A stretch of 64,000 nucleotides of DNA from Chitinophaga polysaccharea. Its GTDB lineage: Bacteria; Bacteroidota; Bacteroidia; Chitinophagales; Chitinophagaceae. Where the stretch lies: NCBI RefSeq assembly GCF_007829335.1, contig NZ_VIWO01000008.1:281644-345643 (forward strand), given 5' to 3'. Positions 9,601-18,219 of the stretch are shown here, one piece after another. The position numbers were made by a program, and so were the translations under genes. The number at the start of each line of letters is the position of its first letter. The stretch's first letter is position 1. The notes beneath the pieces are model-generated. The model saw only the letters and a program-made list of their open reading frames with translations. It did not search any database and was not told where the DNA came from.

Positions 9601-9851
9601 TTGTCGGGCACCGACAGGCTGAAAGCACCGTTAGCATCGGTGGAAGTGCCTTTGGACGTGCCTTTTACACTTACCGTAACGCCAACCAGGGCCATGCCCT
9701 TGTCATCTGTTACTTTACCGGAAACAATGATATCTGCCGGAGCAGCGTGGCCCGTAAGGGCGCAGAAGAGCAGTAATACCGACAGTAACGGGCATAGCCC
9801 GGCCAGTATTACCCTCCGCATGGGAATGCGGATACGTAATCGCTTTTTCAT
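6693..9851 (-). CDS. SusC/RagA family TonB-dependent transporter (no STN domain)
   Basis: A 1052-residue outer-membrane TonB-dependent importer for oligosaccharides. After a signal peptide (ending near GHAAPA) it has a carboxypeptidase-like regulatory domain (VSGKVTDDKGMALVGVTVSV), a TonB-box-like EVIVVGYGTQKK, a plug domain with VLYVIDGIQKD and SVLKDASAAIYGVRAANGVV, then a 22-strand barrel ending in an aromatic residue (NVGLNLTF). It lacks the N-terminal STN domain of the two other SusC proteins in this window, which fits control by the neighbouring two-component system rather than an anti-sigma factor. The gap of 73 bases to the GH127 gene is the longest inside this operon. Confidence 0.95.
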   Translation of the reverse strand: MKKRLRIRIPMRRVILAGLCPLLSVLLLFCALTGHAAPADIIVSGKVTDDKGMALVGVTVSVKGTSKGTSTDANGAFSLSVPDKNAILVFSYVGYVKQEMPAGDKNVQHVKLETDSKGLGEVIVVGYGTQKKESVTGAISGVTSKDLERVHASTVSATLAGKIPGVSFRMPDGRPGASANIQVRNFGNVLYVIDGIQKDAGQFNNISPNDIESISVLKDASAAIYGVRAANGVVVVTTKRGKAGSNTINVDAYTGWQNWSRFPKTVNAYEWMLAKADAEMNAENPHTDITQAELDKWKAGTEKGYRSFDWYDFIIKKNAPQYAVNINATGGTENINYYLSVTRLDQKSVLGREFDFNRTNIQSNVDAKVAKRIKVGVQINGRIEERDNPGVPGGDDYWAPRFALFRNRPTERPYANDNPLYPNDIGHNTENWAVQTKAISGYWTEDWRVLQTNFNASYETPVKGLTLKGMYSYYFADKLMNGHEYTYDTYTYQPQTDTYLRTGGSSNPWRERGTHKVLENVVQGQINYNNTFGRHTIGATVVSERIKRRELDVWVHAVPKSNLLPLLQFSDMDTYNDKDWSEARVGYIGRFNYAFSDKYFLELAGRYDGSWKFSPDKRWGFFPSVSAGWRLTEEQFFKRWMGGSAVLTELKLRASYGELGDDDIGIGAYDYMPGYTYGTSTVILDGTVIRGSRDKGVPNNRLSWFVSKIADIGIDYQLWNGKVYGSIDWFNRKRSGLRGRKYDVLVPSEIGYNLPDENVNSDAQKGGEFSIAYTSNIRKVNFVVGGNVSYSRSRFLESYKPVWGNSWDHYRNSQENRWNNIYWGYEAIGQFQSQEEISKYPVNVDGQGNKTLLPGDIIYKDVNGDNVIDDRDMRPIGYQTTGNPTVNFGFNLGVRWNGFDFAADFSGGAMYSYNQNWEMRWPFQNGGNLLRQFYDDRWHREDPFDVNSKWIPGKNPPLRFNRGDHSNYNKPSTFWLHNVRYVRLRTLELGYTLPQHLLDRVKIKKTRVYVNTYNLFSIDNVKSLGIEPEIADENGLQYPQNKLINVGLNLTF

Positions 9852-9924
9852 AACATTATTTTTGTGTGGTTTATTGGATTATCAGTTTTTCATAACTGTC
9901 AGTTTTGGTTGATCTTTCAAATAA

Positions 9925-11979
9925 TTACTTAACAACGGGAAATGCTACGATTCTTACCTTGGTACATCCATACGGTACCAGGCTGATGGTTTCTTCCTGC
10001 TCGTTTACACGACCTTTATAAATACCATTTCTATCTGTTACGGGTTGCGGCGCTACATCATCCACCAGCTTCCATTCCGGGATCTTCTTCCCTGTGGCGG
10101 TAATGGTTACAGGGGCATGCTCCAGGTTCCAGACAAACTGGTCAGTTACTGATTGCACCTGCGTTATCTTCAGGTATTGTGCGGGTGATTGAATAATTTT
10201 TTCCGGGAGACCGTAGTTCCAGTCATTTGTAGGATATACACTGAAATAATCCCCTTCCGCTTCATCATGCCCTTTTTCCCAGCGCTCTCCTAACTTTAAC
10301 GCATATACGATAGGACCTCTTTCCACGGCACGTGAATTACGGCCCCAGTTGGAGGTACGCACCTGCATGGGCAATTGCAGGATTACCTGGTCGCCGTTGC
10401 GCCAATTGCGCTGCAGGGTAATTACCTGGCCGCCTTTTTCACTACGTACTTTCTCGCCGTTAATCATCACCACCGCTTCTTCGCACCAGGCGGGGATACG
10501 CAGTTGTAAAGGAAATGCTACCGCCTGTGACATCGCCAGGTCGAAACGTACCTGTTCATCAAAAGGGTAAGCGGTTACTTCTTTAATCGTTACGGCAGTA
10601 TTTGTTTTTCCTACTTTAGCCGTTACTTCATTGGGACTGTAAGTAAGTGCGGCCAGGCCATTACCGGCGGTGCTGTACCACAGGTGGGAAGCGAATTTCG
10701 TCCAGCCCTGGTGCATATTGGCCAGGCAGCAGGTATAACCGCTTTTCATGCCCAACACATTATTCATCTCCCGGTCAAATGGCAGGGAAAAATTAAATAC
10801 GCCCCTTTTGATATTGACCTGGTTGGCCATCTGGAAATACTGCTTATTGTTGTAGTCGTCGGTGGTTTGCGTTGGCAAGGCATTAAAGGTCATTCGCTCC
10901 AGCGCCTCCATATAAAGGGGGTCGCCGGTGATACCGATAATTTCTTCCAGGGAGAACATAGATTCTACGATGGCGCATAGCTCAGTTCCCTGCGTAGGGG
11001 CGTTACCGTGCAGGTCTTCATCAGCAGAAAAAATACCCATGGGCAATCCGTGCAGGTACATCAGGTCGGCGAAACCGGTGTGCAGGTCCTGCAGGTACTT
11101 CTTGTTGCCGGTACGCTGATAATCCAGCGCAGGCGCCTTGAGTCCCATCCCCACATTTACGCCGTGGCGGCGCATCCAGTGCTGGTCGTTTTGTTGGGCA
11201 GCGGCGTCTATCACCCAACTGCGACTGCCCAGCCAGTCGCTCCAGGCAAATGCCTGCGATTGCAGCAGGTTCGCCAATTCCAGCAGTTGCTTGTCTTTAG
11301 TGATCCCGTACAGCCATTGTGCGATCATTACATTCTCTGCCCCCCGGGAAGTAGCCCATTCGGTCCATTTACCCAACGGACATTTTTTCAATGCCTGTAG
11401 CTGGTAATTAAAGTACCGCGTCATAAAAGATAAAACGCGGGTATCATTTGTCGCCGTATAATACTGTTGTATTACTTTTAGCATCACCATCTTCGGCCAC
11501 CAATCTTCGCCCTCGTCGGCGTTACTCACGTTGATGGTTACACTACCAGACCGCTCCACATTGGTAACCGGCCCAAAATATCCGGAAGGCCGCTGGTGTT
11601 GCAAGGTCCAGTCAATATATCTTTTTACTTTCTGCTGCAGGGCTTTGTCGTCCAGCAGGTACGCCAGGGGCACGGCGCCATCAAGCCAGTAAGGCGTTTC
11701 TTCCCATCCATCGCCTTTTCCGCCCAGCCAGCCATTGTCTTGCTTTACCTTATTGTATACCTCATCCAGGTGGCCGGTGCTGCCGTCGCGCATGATTTGC
11801 AGCTGATGCCGCAACCATCCCTGGGGCTTGATAGCGCCCAGCGGTAGCGGGCGGTATACAGGCGCTACAAACGACGAGGTGTCTGCACTGGTAACCGGCG
11901 GATGCGATGCATCCGCCGGTGTTATTCCCACAGAAAAAACAGAAAGAATCAATAAACCAAACTTCTTTCGTTGTTCCAT
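9925..11979 (-). CDS. GH127 family beta-L-arabinofuranosidase-like protein
   Basis: A 684-residue secreted enzyme of the DUF1680/GH127 group. Characterised GH127 (HypBA1) uses a zinc site of Glu, Cys and a Cys-Cys pair, one Cys being the nucleophile. The same pattern is visible here as GTELC (Glu333, Cys335) and SGYTCCLAN (Cys417, Cys418). The (alpha/alpha)6-barrel start is RPLPLGAIKPQGWLRHQLQI. The signal peptide runs to about residue 25. The activity would be release of beta-linked L-arabinofuranose, though related families (GH146) use the same residues. It lies 2 bases after the GH2 stop codon and is part of the arabinose-directed PUL. Confidence 0.85.
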   Translation of the reverse strand: MEQRKKFGLLILSVFSVGITPADASHPPVTSADTSSFVAPVYRPLPLGAIKPQGWLRHQLQIMRDGSTGHLDEVYNKVKQDNGWLGGKGDGWEETPYWLDGAVPLAYLLDDKALQQKVKRYIDWTLQHQRPSGYFGPVTNVERSGSVTINVSNADEGEDWWPKMVMLKVIQQYYTATNDTRVLSFMTRYFNYQLQALKKCPLGKWTEWATSRGAENVMIAQWLYGITKDKQLLELANLLQSQAFAWSDWLGSRSWVIDAAAQQNDQHWMRRHGVNVGMGLKAPALDYQRTGNKKYLQDLHTGFADLMYLHGLPMGIFSADEDLHGNAPTQGTELCAIVESMFSLEEIIGITGDPLYMEALERMTFNALPTQTTDDYNNKQYFQMANQVNIKRGVFNFSLPFDREMNNVLGMKSGYTCCLANMHQGWTKFASHLWYSTAGNGLAALTYSPNEVTAKVGKTNTAVTIKEVTAYPFDEQVRFDLAMSQAVAFPLQLRIPAWCEEAVVMINGEKVRSEKGGQVITLQRNWRNGDQVILQLPMQVRTSNWGRNSRAVERGPIVYALKLGERWEKGHDEAEGDYFSVYPTNDWNYGLPEKIIQSPAQYLKITQVQSVTDQFVWNLEHAPVTITATGKKIPEWKLVDDVAPQPVTDRNGIYKGRVNEQEETISLVPYGCTKVRIVAFPVVK

Positions 11980-11981
11980 TA

Positions 11982-13826
11982 TCAGGGTTTTAAGGTTACC
12001 AGTGCCGGGTTATATAATTTCTGATGTACCTGTTTCAGTTGTTCAACCGGCACCTTCTGCACTTTACGGTCGTAGGTCATTAAACCGTTGATCTCTACTT
12101 CCACATCGGTGGTCTGCGTATATACAGCGGCCGACAGTCCTTGTTTGATCAGTGTTTCCAGGCGATCGGTAAATCCACTGTAACGTTTAAACAGGTCGTT
12201 GGCATTCTTAAAGCTCTGGTAACCCCAGTTATCTTTTTGTTGCCATACGTGCCCATCTACCGGCAATCCCAGTCCCCCGAACTCACCCAGCACAATAGCG
12301 CGCTTGTCGCCATAAACAGCCGGATCCGGCATAGCTGGCTCAGGGTAATTATGCAGGTCGATGATAGGTCCTACAGGGTAGAAGTTACCACCGCTGGCAG
12401 TATTCACCAGGCGGGAAGGATCTTTCTGCATGGTCCACTGGGCAATGTCCATCGTTTTAAACTGGCCCCAGGCTTCGTTGAATGGGGTCCATACTACGAT
12501 AGACGGATAGTTGTACAGGTGGTCAATAATAGCGTTCCATTCTTTCCGGTAGTAGCCTTCCGATTCGGGCGAGCGATGCTGATCGCTAGCGCGGTCGATA
12601 ATACCGGGACGCGGTTCCCAGCCATTACCCAGGTCACCGCTGGGCATATCCTGCCATACCAGCATACCTAACTGATCGCAGTAATAATACCAGCGGGCAG
12701 GTTCTACTTTGATATGTTTACGGATCATGTTAAAGCCCATGGCTTTGGTTTGCACGATATCGTATTTCAGGGCTTCATCTGTAGGCGCGGTATATAAGCC
12801 GTCGGGCCACCAGCCCTGGTCTAGCGGGCCAAACTGGAATACGAAGCGGTTATTCAGCAACATACGTTGAATACCATTGGCATCTTTACCGATAGAAGAT
12901 TTGCGCATGGCAAAATAACTCTTCACTTCGTCTATTACTTTTCCTTTACGCGTTACCGTTAGTTTGAGATCATACAGGAAAGGTGATGCTGGTGACCACA
13001 GTTTAGGCGACGCAATTTTCAGCACGGCATTGTCGCCGTTGATCACTTGCTCGGCAACTTTATTGGCGCCGTCGAAAGCAGCCACTGTTATTACATCCCC
13101 GGCTTTTGCATTGGCTACATTGGGTGTTACGGTAAGCGTTTGCTGATCAATATCCGGTGTTTGGCGGGTACCGGCAATATAAGTATCTGCTACAGCTTCT
13201 ATCCATACCGTTTGCCAGATACCGGTTACAGGCGTATACCAGATGCCTTCTGGTTTTACTACTTGTTTACCTCTTGGCTGCGGGCCTTCATTGGTGGGGT
13301 CCCATACCCGCACTACAATGTCTTGTTTGCCTTTTTTAACCAGGGAGGTAATATCCAGTGTAAATGGATCAAAGCCACCTTCATGCTGACCGGCTTCCTG
13401 TCCGTTCACATATACGGTAGTACGCCAGTCGGAGGCACCAAAATGCAGCAATATTTTCTTTCCCTGCATAGTGCCGGGTAAGGTAAGCGAGGTATTATAC
13501 CAGAGTTCATTGTCTTTACCTACGTTGCGGCCTACACCTGACAAAGCCGATTCCACGGCGAAAGGCACCAGTATCTTTCCATCCCAGGCGGCGGGTTTTT
13601 CCTTTCCTTTTGGTTGAATGGCATAATTCCACAGGCCATTCAGGTTTTTCCAGTTGCCTCTTACCAGCTGTGGACGTGGATATTCCGGCAGAGTAGCGGC
13701 AGTTGATACCTGTTCACTCCAGGGCGTGGCAATTTTACCAGCCACCATTTTCCATTCCTGCTGAGCGTTGGCGGCGTTCCACCCCAACCCTAATGCCAGC
13801 GCAAAAAATAGGTACGTCTTTTTCAT
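11982..13826 (-). CDS. GH2 family glycoside hydrolase
   Basis: A 614-residue secreted GH2 enzyme with signal peptide MKKTYLFFALALGLGWNAANA. The order is sugar-binding jelly roll (residues 50-210, with LHFGASDWRTTVYVNGQEAG), immunoglobulin-like domain (215-305), then a TIM barrel. The catalytic acid/base is in TPFNEAWGQF (about Glu451) and the nucleophile in VLGEFGG (about Glu515). The short form without later domains is common in PULs. Beta-galactosidase or beta-glucuronidase activity cannot be told apart by eye; with GH43 and GH127 neighbours, trimming a galactose- or arabinose-bearing side chain is likely. Confidence 0.88.
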   Translation of the reverse strand: MKKTYLFFALALGLGWNAANAQQEWKMVAGKIATPWSEQVSTAATLPEYPRPQLVRGNWKNLNGLWNYAIQPKGKEKPAAWDGKILVPFAVESALSGVGRNVGKDNELWYNTSLTLPGTMQGKKILLHFGASDWRTTVYVNGQEAGQHEGGFDPFTLDITSLVKKGKQDIVVRVWDPTNEGPQPRGKQVVKPEGIWYTPVTGIWQTVWIEAVADTYIAGTRQTPDIDQQTLTVTPNVANAKAGDVITVAAFDGANKVAEQVINGDNAVLKIASPKLWSPASPFLYDLKLTVTRKGKVIDEVKSYFAMRKSSIGKDANGIQRMLLNNRFVFQFGPLDQGWWPDGLYTAPTDEALKYDIVQTKAMGFNMIRKHIKVEPARWYYYCDQLGMLVWQDMPSGDLGNGWEPRPGIIDRASDQHRSPESEGYYRKEWNAIIDHLYNYPSIVVWTPFNEAWGQFKTMDIAQWTMQKDPSRLVNTASGGNFYPVGPIIDLHNYPEPAMPDPAVYGDKRAIVLGEFGGLGLPVDGHVWQQKDNWGYQSFKNANDLFKRYSGFTDRLETLIKQGLSAAVYTQTTDVEVEINGLMTYDRKVQKVPVEQLKQVHQKLYNPALVTLKP

Positions 13827-13845
13827 ATGTATACTTATCGTGATT

Positions 13846-14868
13846 TTATTCTCCGGAAGGTCTTTTTACAGGTGTATTTATTTTCACGGGCTCTCCAAAA
13901 TCCGGGCGTCCATCGGGTCGCCAGGTAATCTGCTGTATACGCGGATTACGTGCGCCTCCGCAGCCTTGTCCTGCTTTTGAATTGGCATGATAAATAATCC
14001 AGTCTTCGCGCCCGTCTACTGATTTAAAAAAACCATTATGCCCTGGTGCGAACGCGCCATTTTCCGGTTTGCTTTTCAGCACGGGTTCAGGCGATTTGGT
14101 CCAATTGCCGGGTTGTAAAGGATCTGCATTTTTTTTCAGGGTCATGATACCCAGCGTATAATTTTCTGTCCAGCATCCGCAGGCAGAAAATACCAGGAAT
14201 ACATCCCCCTGGTTATTCTTTAGTATTTCCGGGCCTTCATTCACCCCGTTTTGCTCCCAGGCATACCGGGGAGCCGCTATTTCCACCCGCGGTGATGCCA
14301 GGGTCCAGGGGGTTGACATCCGGGCGATATAGAGGCGCTGTACATTATCTTTACCATTATGTCCGCTCCAGATAAAATAACGCTGGCGCCGATACGTAAA
14401 CACCGTTCCGTCTATCGCAAAATAGTCGGCGGCAGTATCTTTTATTTGTCCCCGGTCAGTCCAGGTGCCAGCAGTAGGATCTTCCGCCGTATTCTCCAAT
14501 ACAAAGGTGTGCTGGGGATGGATACTGTCTGAAGATCCTGCAGTATAATATAAATACCATTTATTGTCGAGCCAGTGCAGTTCCGGCGCCCATACATCCC
14601 GCACATTCGGCCCTTTGCGGGGCGGCGTCCATACGACCACTTCCGGGGCTTTGCCCAGTTCAGACATCCGCGCGGTTTTACGGATCACCAGGTTATGCCC
14701 GGTGGTATGCAGGTAATAGTAATATCCCTTATGTTGTATCACCCAGGGATCGGGACCACTACCCAACAGTGGGTTGGTGAATTCCCCGGTGGTATCAGCT
14801 GCGGCAGCCCTGCAAACACCGGCGATCATTAATAAACATAGCAGGGAAAGTAGCTGGCATACTCTCAT
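13846..14868 (-). CDS. GH43 family glycoside hydrolase
   Basis: A five-bladed propeller enzyme of family 43, about 340 residues, with a signal peptide (MRVCQLLSLLCLLMIAGVCRA). The three catalytic carboxylates are visible: Asp40 in GSGPDPWVI, Asp in FAIDGTVFTY and Glu in NEGPEIL. GH43 members are mostly alpha-L-arabinofuranosidases, arabinanases or beta-xylosidases. The start was placed at the ATG at 14868; the upstream in-frame TTG at 14886 adds six residues before the signal peptide and is less likely. It is the first gene of the leftward operon, so the PUL promoter should lie in 14869-15051. Confidence 0.9.
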   Translation of the reverse strand: MRVCQLLSLLCLLMIAGVCRAAAADTTGEFTNPLLGSGPDPWVIQHKGYYYYLHTTGHNLVIRKTARMSELGKAPEVVVWTPPRKGPNVRDVWAPELHWLDNKWYLYYTAGSSDSIHPQHTFVLENTAEDPTAGTWTDRGQIKDTAADYFAIDGTVFTYRRQRYFIWSGHNGKDNVQRLYIARMSTPWTLASPRVEIAAPRYAWEQNGVNEGPEILKNNQGDVFLVFSACGCWTENYTLGIMTLKKNADPLQPGNWTKSPEPVLKSKPENGAFAPGHNGFFKSVDGREDWIIYHANSKAGQGCGGARNPRIQQITWRPDGRPDFGEPVKINTPVKRPSGE

Positions 14869-14895
14869 AACATGGACATTTAGCAACTGCGTTAT

Positions 14896-14924
14896 TTAAG
14901 TGTAAAAATCACGCTTAAACACTT
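14896..14924. promoter_or_regulatory. Candidate PUL operator (TTAAGTGT motifs)
   Basis: Between the divergent GH43 and sensor kinase genes are TTAAGTGT (14896-14903), ACGCTTAA (14911-14918) and AAACACTT (14917-14924). The first is an inverted repeat of the third, and of the second with one mismatch. Such clustered half-sites fit binding by the AraC-type response regulator, but there is no direct proof. Confidence 0.35.
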
Positions 14925-15051
14925 CCTCAAAGAAAGCATTTCCCTGGTTTTTCCGGGCGTCTGTTTATCTCAATTTTTATCTCTTTTGTATCATTTTAGC
15001 TTTTAACGGAAAAAACTATAGTTTTAAGCCTCACCAGTTACTTAAATATAC

Positions 15052-18000
15052 ATGCCTAAAGGCTATCGCTATATCTTTTTCCTGCTGTTGCTGGCGGTCA
15101 TCAAAACATACGGACAGGCCGAAAGCTTTGTGCATTACCAGGTGGAAAACGGCCTGTCGCATAATGCCGTGATCTGTACATTACAAGATAAGCAAGGCTT
15201 TATGTGGTTTGGCACCATGTACGGGCTCAACCGCTTCGATGGCTATACGTTCCGTGTATTCCAACGTACTGAAAAGCCCGGGGGACTGGGCGCCAACTTC
15301 ATCCTCAGCCTTTTTGAAGACGATAACGGGCTGTTGTATGTAGGCTCCGACCGGGGCGTATTTGTATATAATCCTCGTACCGAACAATTCCGGGAACTGG
15401 ATAAAAGAACGAATGGTGATATACATGCCATCACAAAAGACAAACAGGGAAACATATGGATTACCTCTTCGGGGCGCCTTTTCCGCTATTGGCCGGCCAC
15501 CGATAGTTTATATGCTATACCAACGCCGCTTAATATTTCTTCCATCTGCATTAACAGCGATAACCAGTTATGGGTAAGCAGTATCGATGGTAAGGTAGCC
15601 GTTTATGAACCGGCTAAAAAAAACTTCAACACCTTCGATGTATTTTCCCACTCCCCTGCGGTAAACAGCAACTGGATTTCCAAGATTGCCGCCATCGGGA
15701 AAGATTCCCTGTGGATCTGTACCACTACCCAGGGCATGAAACTATTTGACACCCGCACGCATACTTACCAGGACTTCTTCATTATTTCTCCCGAAAAAAC
15801 AGAAATATATGCCAGGGACATCATTTGCCGCCAGCCCGGTGAATATTGGGTAGCTACCGAATCTGGCATTTATGTTTATCATCTCCCTGGTAATAAAGTA
15901 GTGAACCTGAGAAAGCGATACAATGATCCTTACTCTGTATCAGACAACGCCGTGTATAGTTTGTGCAAAGATAAAGAAGGCGGTATATGGGCGGGTACTT
16001 ACTTTGGCGGGGTTAACTACTTCCCGCATCAATATACTTCCTTCGAAAAATTCTTTCCCAAAACCGGTGAAGCGTCGCTCGGAGGCAATGCCGTCAGGGA
16101 AATTCATAACGATCAATATGGCCATCTGTGGATAGGTACCGAAGATGGAGGGCTCAATAAATTTACACCGGCTACCGGCGATTTTGTAAATATTAAACCC
16201 GTGCCGCCTCCTGCGGTGGGCTTATCACATACCAACATCCACGGCTTACTGGTTACGGGCGACTCCCTCTGGATAGGCACTTTCGAACATGGACTGGATA
16301 TTATGGATATCCGCAGCGGGAAATTTATCCGGCATTATGCTGCTGGTCCCGGTCCCCACCAGTTGCACAGTAACTTCATTCATTCCATGTTGCAAACCCG
16401 CGATGGGCAAATACTCATTGCCACCACGCGCGGGCTATACCAGTATAACCGCCAGCGTGACGATATAGACCCCGTGCCCGAAGTACCCGATTATATGTTT
16501 TATGTATCCATCTTTGAAGATCATGCCGGCACCATCTGGCTGGGCACGGTGAGAGATGGATTATATTATTACAACCGGCATACCGGCAAAAAAGGTCTTT
16601 ACCTGCATGATCCGGCTAATAGCCGGAGTTTGAGCAATAACCGTGTAAACCGGATTTTTGAAGACAGCCAGCATCGGCTATGGCTGGCTACAGACGATGG
16701 CCTCGATCTCTTCCATCCCGAAAGCGGGCAGTTTACCACCTACTCCACGCGTCATGGATTTCTCAGTAACATGATTTTTGGTATGCTGGAAGATAAGAGC
16801 GGGCATCTGTGGGTAACCACCTCAAAAGGACTCGCTTGTTTTTCTCCTAAAACCGCAAGTGCAGTGGTATTTACACAAGCTAACGGACTATTGAACGACC
16901 AGTTTAACTACAACTCTGCCTACCAGGATAGTAGCGGTAATATGTACTTTGGCAGTGTAAAAGGCATGATCCGTTTTAATCCTGATCACTTTCTGCGCAA
17001 CAATTTCCAGGCACCGGTATATATTACCGGCTTCCAGGTGTATAACAAAGAAGCACAGGTAGGCGATGTGTTAAAAAAATCGATTGCCTATACCGATACC
17101 ATCGTATTGTCGCACGACCAATCATCGTTTAGCATTGACTTTGCAGCACTCAGCTATACTTCTCCTGAAATGACGGCTTACGCCTATAAGATGGAGGGAC
17201 TGGATAAAGACTGGACCTTGCTGGCAACCAACCGCAAAGCGTATTTTACACGATTGGCGCCGGGTAATTACCATTTCATGGTAAAAGCAGCCAACAGTAG
17301 CGGCAATTGGAGCGTATCGCCGCGGATATTGTTTATAAAAATACTCCCCCCCTTTTGGGCCAGCTACTGGGCTTACGCCGCCTACCTGTTATTATTGGGC
17401 GCTATGATATACGCTATGATATCCTGGTACCATCAGCGGGCGTTGCAAAAGCAAAAGCGGCAGATGGAGTTGCTGGAACATGAAAAAGAGAAGGAAATAT
17501 ACCAGGCAAAAATAGAATTCTTTACCCACCTGGCCCATGAAATACGTACGCCACTCACCCTTATCAAAGGCCCTATGGAAAAGGTGATCCGTAAGTCGGA
17601 AGAGGTACCGCCCATCCAGAAAAATCTGCGGATTATGGAGCGAAATACCGACCGGCTACTGGAGCTCACCAACCAGTTGCTGGATTTCCGCAAAACAGAG
17701 ATCAATGGTTTTAGTCTCAGTTTTGTACATACCAACATTTCTGAACTGCTGAAAGAAAACCACCTGCGTTTTACCCCGGCGGCGGAGCAAAAAAATATTC
17801 GTTTTAAAATAGAATTATCATCGCTCCACTTCTTTGCTTATGTAGATGCAGCCGCATTACAAAAAATACTGGACAACCTGGTGAACAACGCCATCAAATA
17901 TGCGGCTACCCGCGCATCCTTACACCTGTTGCCAGTAAGCCCAACAGATACTACCTTTACCATTCTGGTAAAGAATGATGGGTATATTATTCCTCCGGAG

Positions 18001-18219
18001 ATGAGAGAAAAAATATTCGAGCCGTTTTTCCGGGCTAAGGCCACGGAGGCGCAATCCGGCACCGGGCTTGGGTTATCATTATCAAAGTCGCTCACCCTGC
18101 TCCATAAAGGCAGCCTGGAGCTGCTGCCCACAGAAGCGGGACTCAACATTTTTTCCCTTACCTTACCTATTCACCAGGAGATAGAATTTAATTTGAGTAC
18201 ATGGAAAACAAACCGTTAA
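15052..18219 (+). CDS. Propeller-type sensor histidine kinase (kinase half of a split hybrid system)
   Basis: A 1055-residue membrane sensor. It has a signal peptide (MPKGYRYIFFLLLLAVIKTYG), a periplasmic two-component regulator propeller with repeated blades such as GLSHNAVICTLQDKQGFMWF, a Y_Y_Y domain (about 700-765), a membrane span (about 772-795), a dimerisation domain with phospho-acceptor His829 (THLAHEIRTPLTL), and an ATPase domain with DNLVNNAIKYA and GTGLGLSLSK. Bacteroides hybrid systems continue into receiver and AraC domains in one chain; this protein stops after the ATPase domain. The next gene supplies those parts and overlaps it by 19 bases. It should sense an oligosaccharide from the adjacent PUL. 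Confidence 0.92.
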   Translation: MPKGYRYIFFLLLLAVIKTYGQAESFVHYQVENGLSHNAVICTLQDKQGFMWFGTMYGLNRFDGYTFRVFQRTEKPGGLGANFILSLFEDDNGLLYVGSDRGVFVYNPRTEQFRELDKRTNGDIHAITKDKQGNIWITSSGRLFRYWPATDSLYAIPTPLNISSICINSDNQLWVSSIDGKVAVYEPAKKNFNTFDVFSHSPAVNSNWISKIAAIGKDSLWICTTTQGMKLFDTRTHTYQDFFIISPEKTEIYARDIICRQPGEYWVATESGIYVYHLPGNKVVNLRKRYNDPYSVSDNAVYSLCKDKEGGIWAGTYFGGVNYFPHQYTSFEKFFPKTGEASLGGNAVREIHNDQYGHLWIGTEDGGLNKFTPATGDFVNIKPVPPPAVGLSHTNIHGLLVTGDSLWIGTFEHGLDIMDIRSGKFIRHYAAGPGPHQLHSNFIHSMLQTRDGQILIATTRGLYQYNRQRDDIDPVPEVPDYMFYVSIFEDHAGTIWLGTVRDGLYYYNRHTGKKGLYLHDPANSRSLSNNRVNRIFEDSQHRLWLATDDGLDLFHPESGQFTTYSTRHGFLSNMIFGMLEDKSGHLWVTTSKGLACFSPKTASAVVFTQANGLLNDQFNYNSAYQDSSGNMYFGSVKGMIRFNPDHFLRNNFQAPVYITGFQVYNKEAQVGDVLKKSIAYTDTIVLSHDQSSFSIDFAALSYTSPEMTAYAYKMEGLDKDWTLLATNRKAYFTRLAPGNYHFMVKAANSSGNWSVSPRILFIKILPPFWASYWAYAAYLLLLGAMIYAMISWYHQRALQKQKRQMELLEHEKEKEIYQAKIEFFTHLAHEIRTPLTLIKGPMEKVIRKSEEVPPIQKNLRIMERNTDRLLELTNQLLDFRKTEINGFSLSFVHTNISELLKENHLRFTPAAEQKNIRFKIELSSLHFFAYVDAAALQKILDNLVNNAIKYAATRASLHLLPVSPTDTTFTILVKNDGYIIPPEMREKIFEPFFRAKATEAQSGTGLGLSLSKSLTLLHKGSLELLPTEAGLNIFSLTLPIHQEIEFNLSTWKTNR

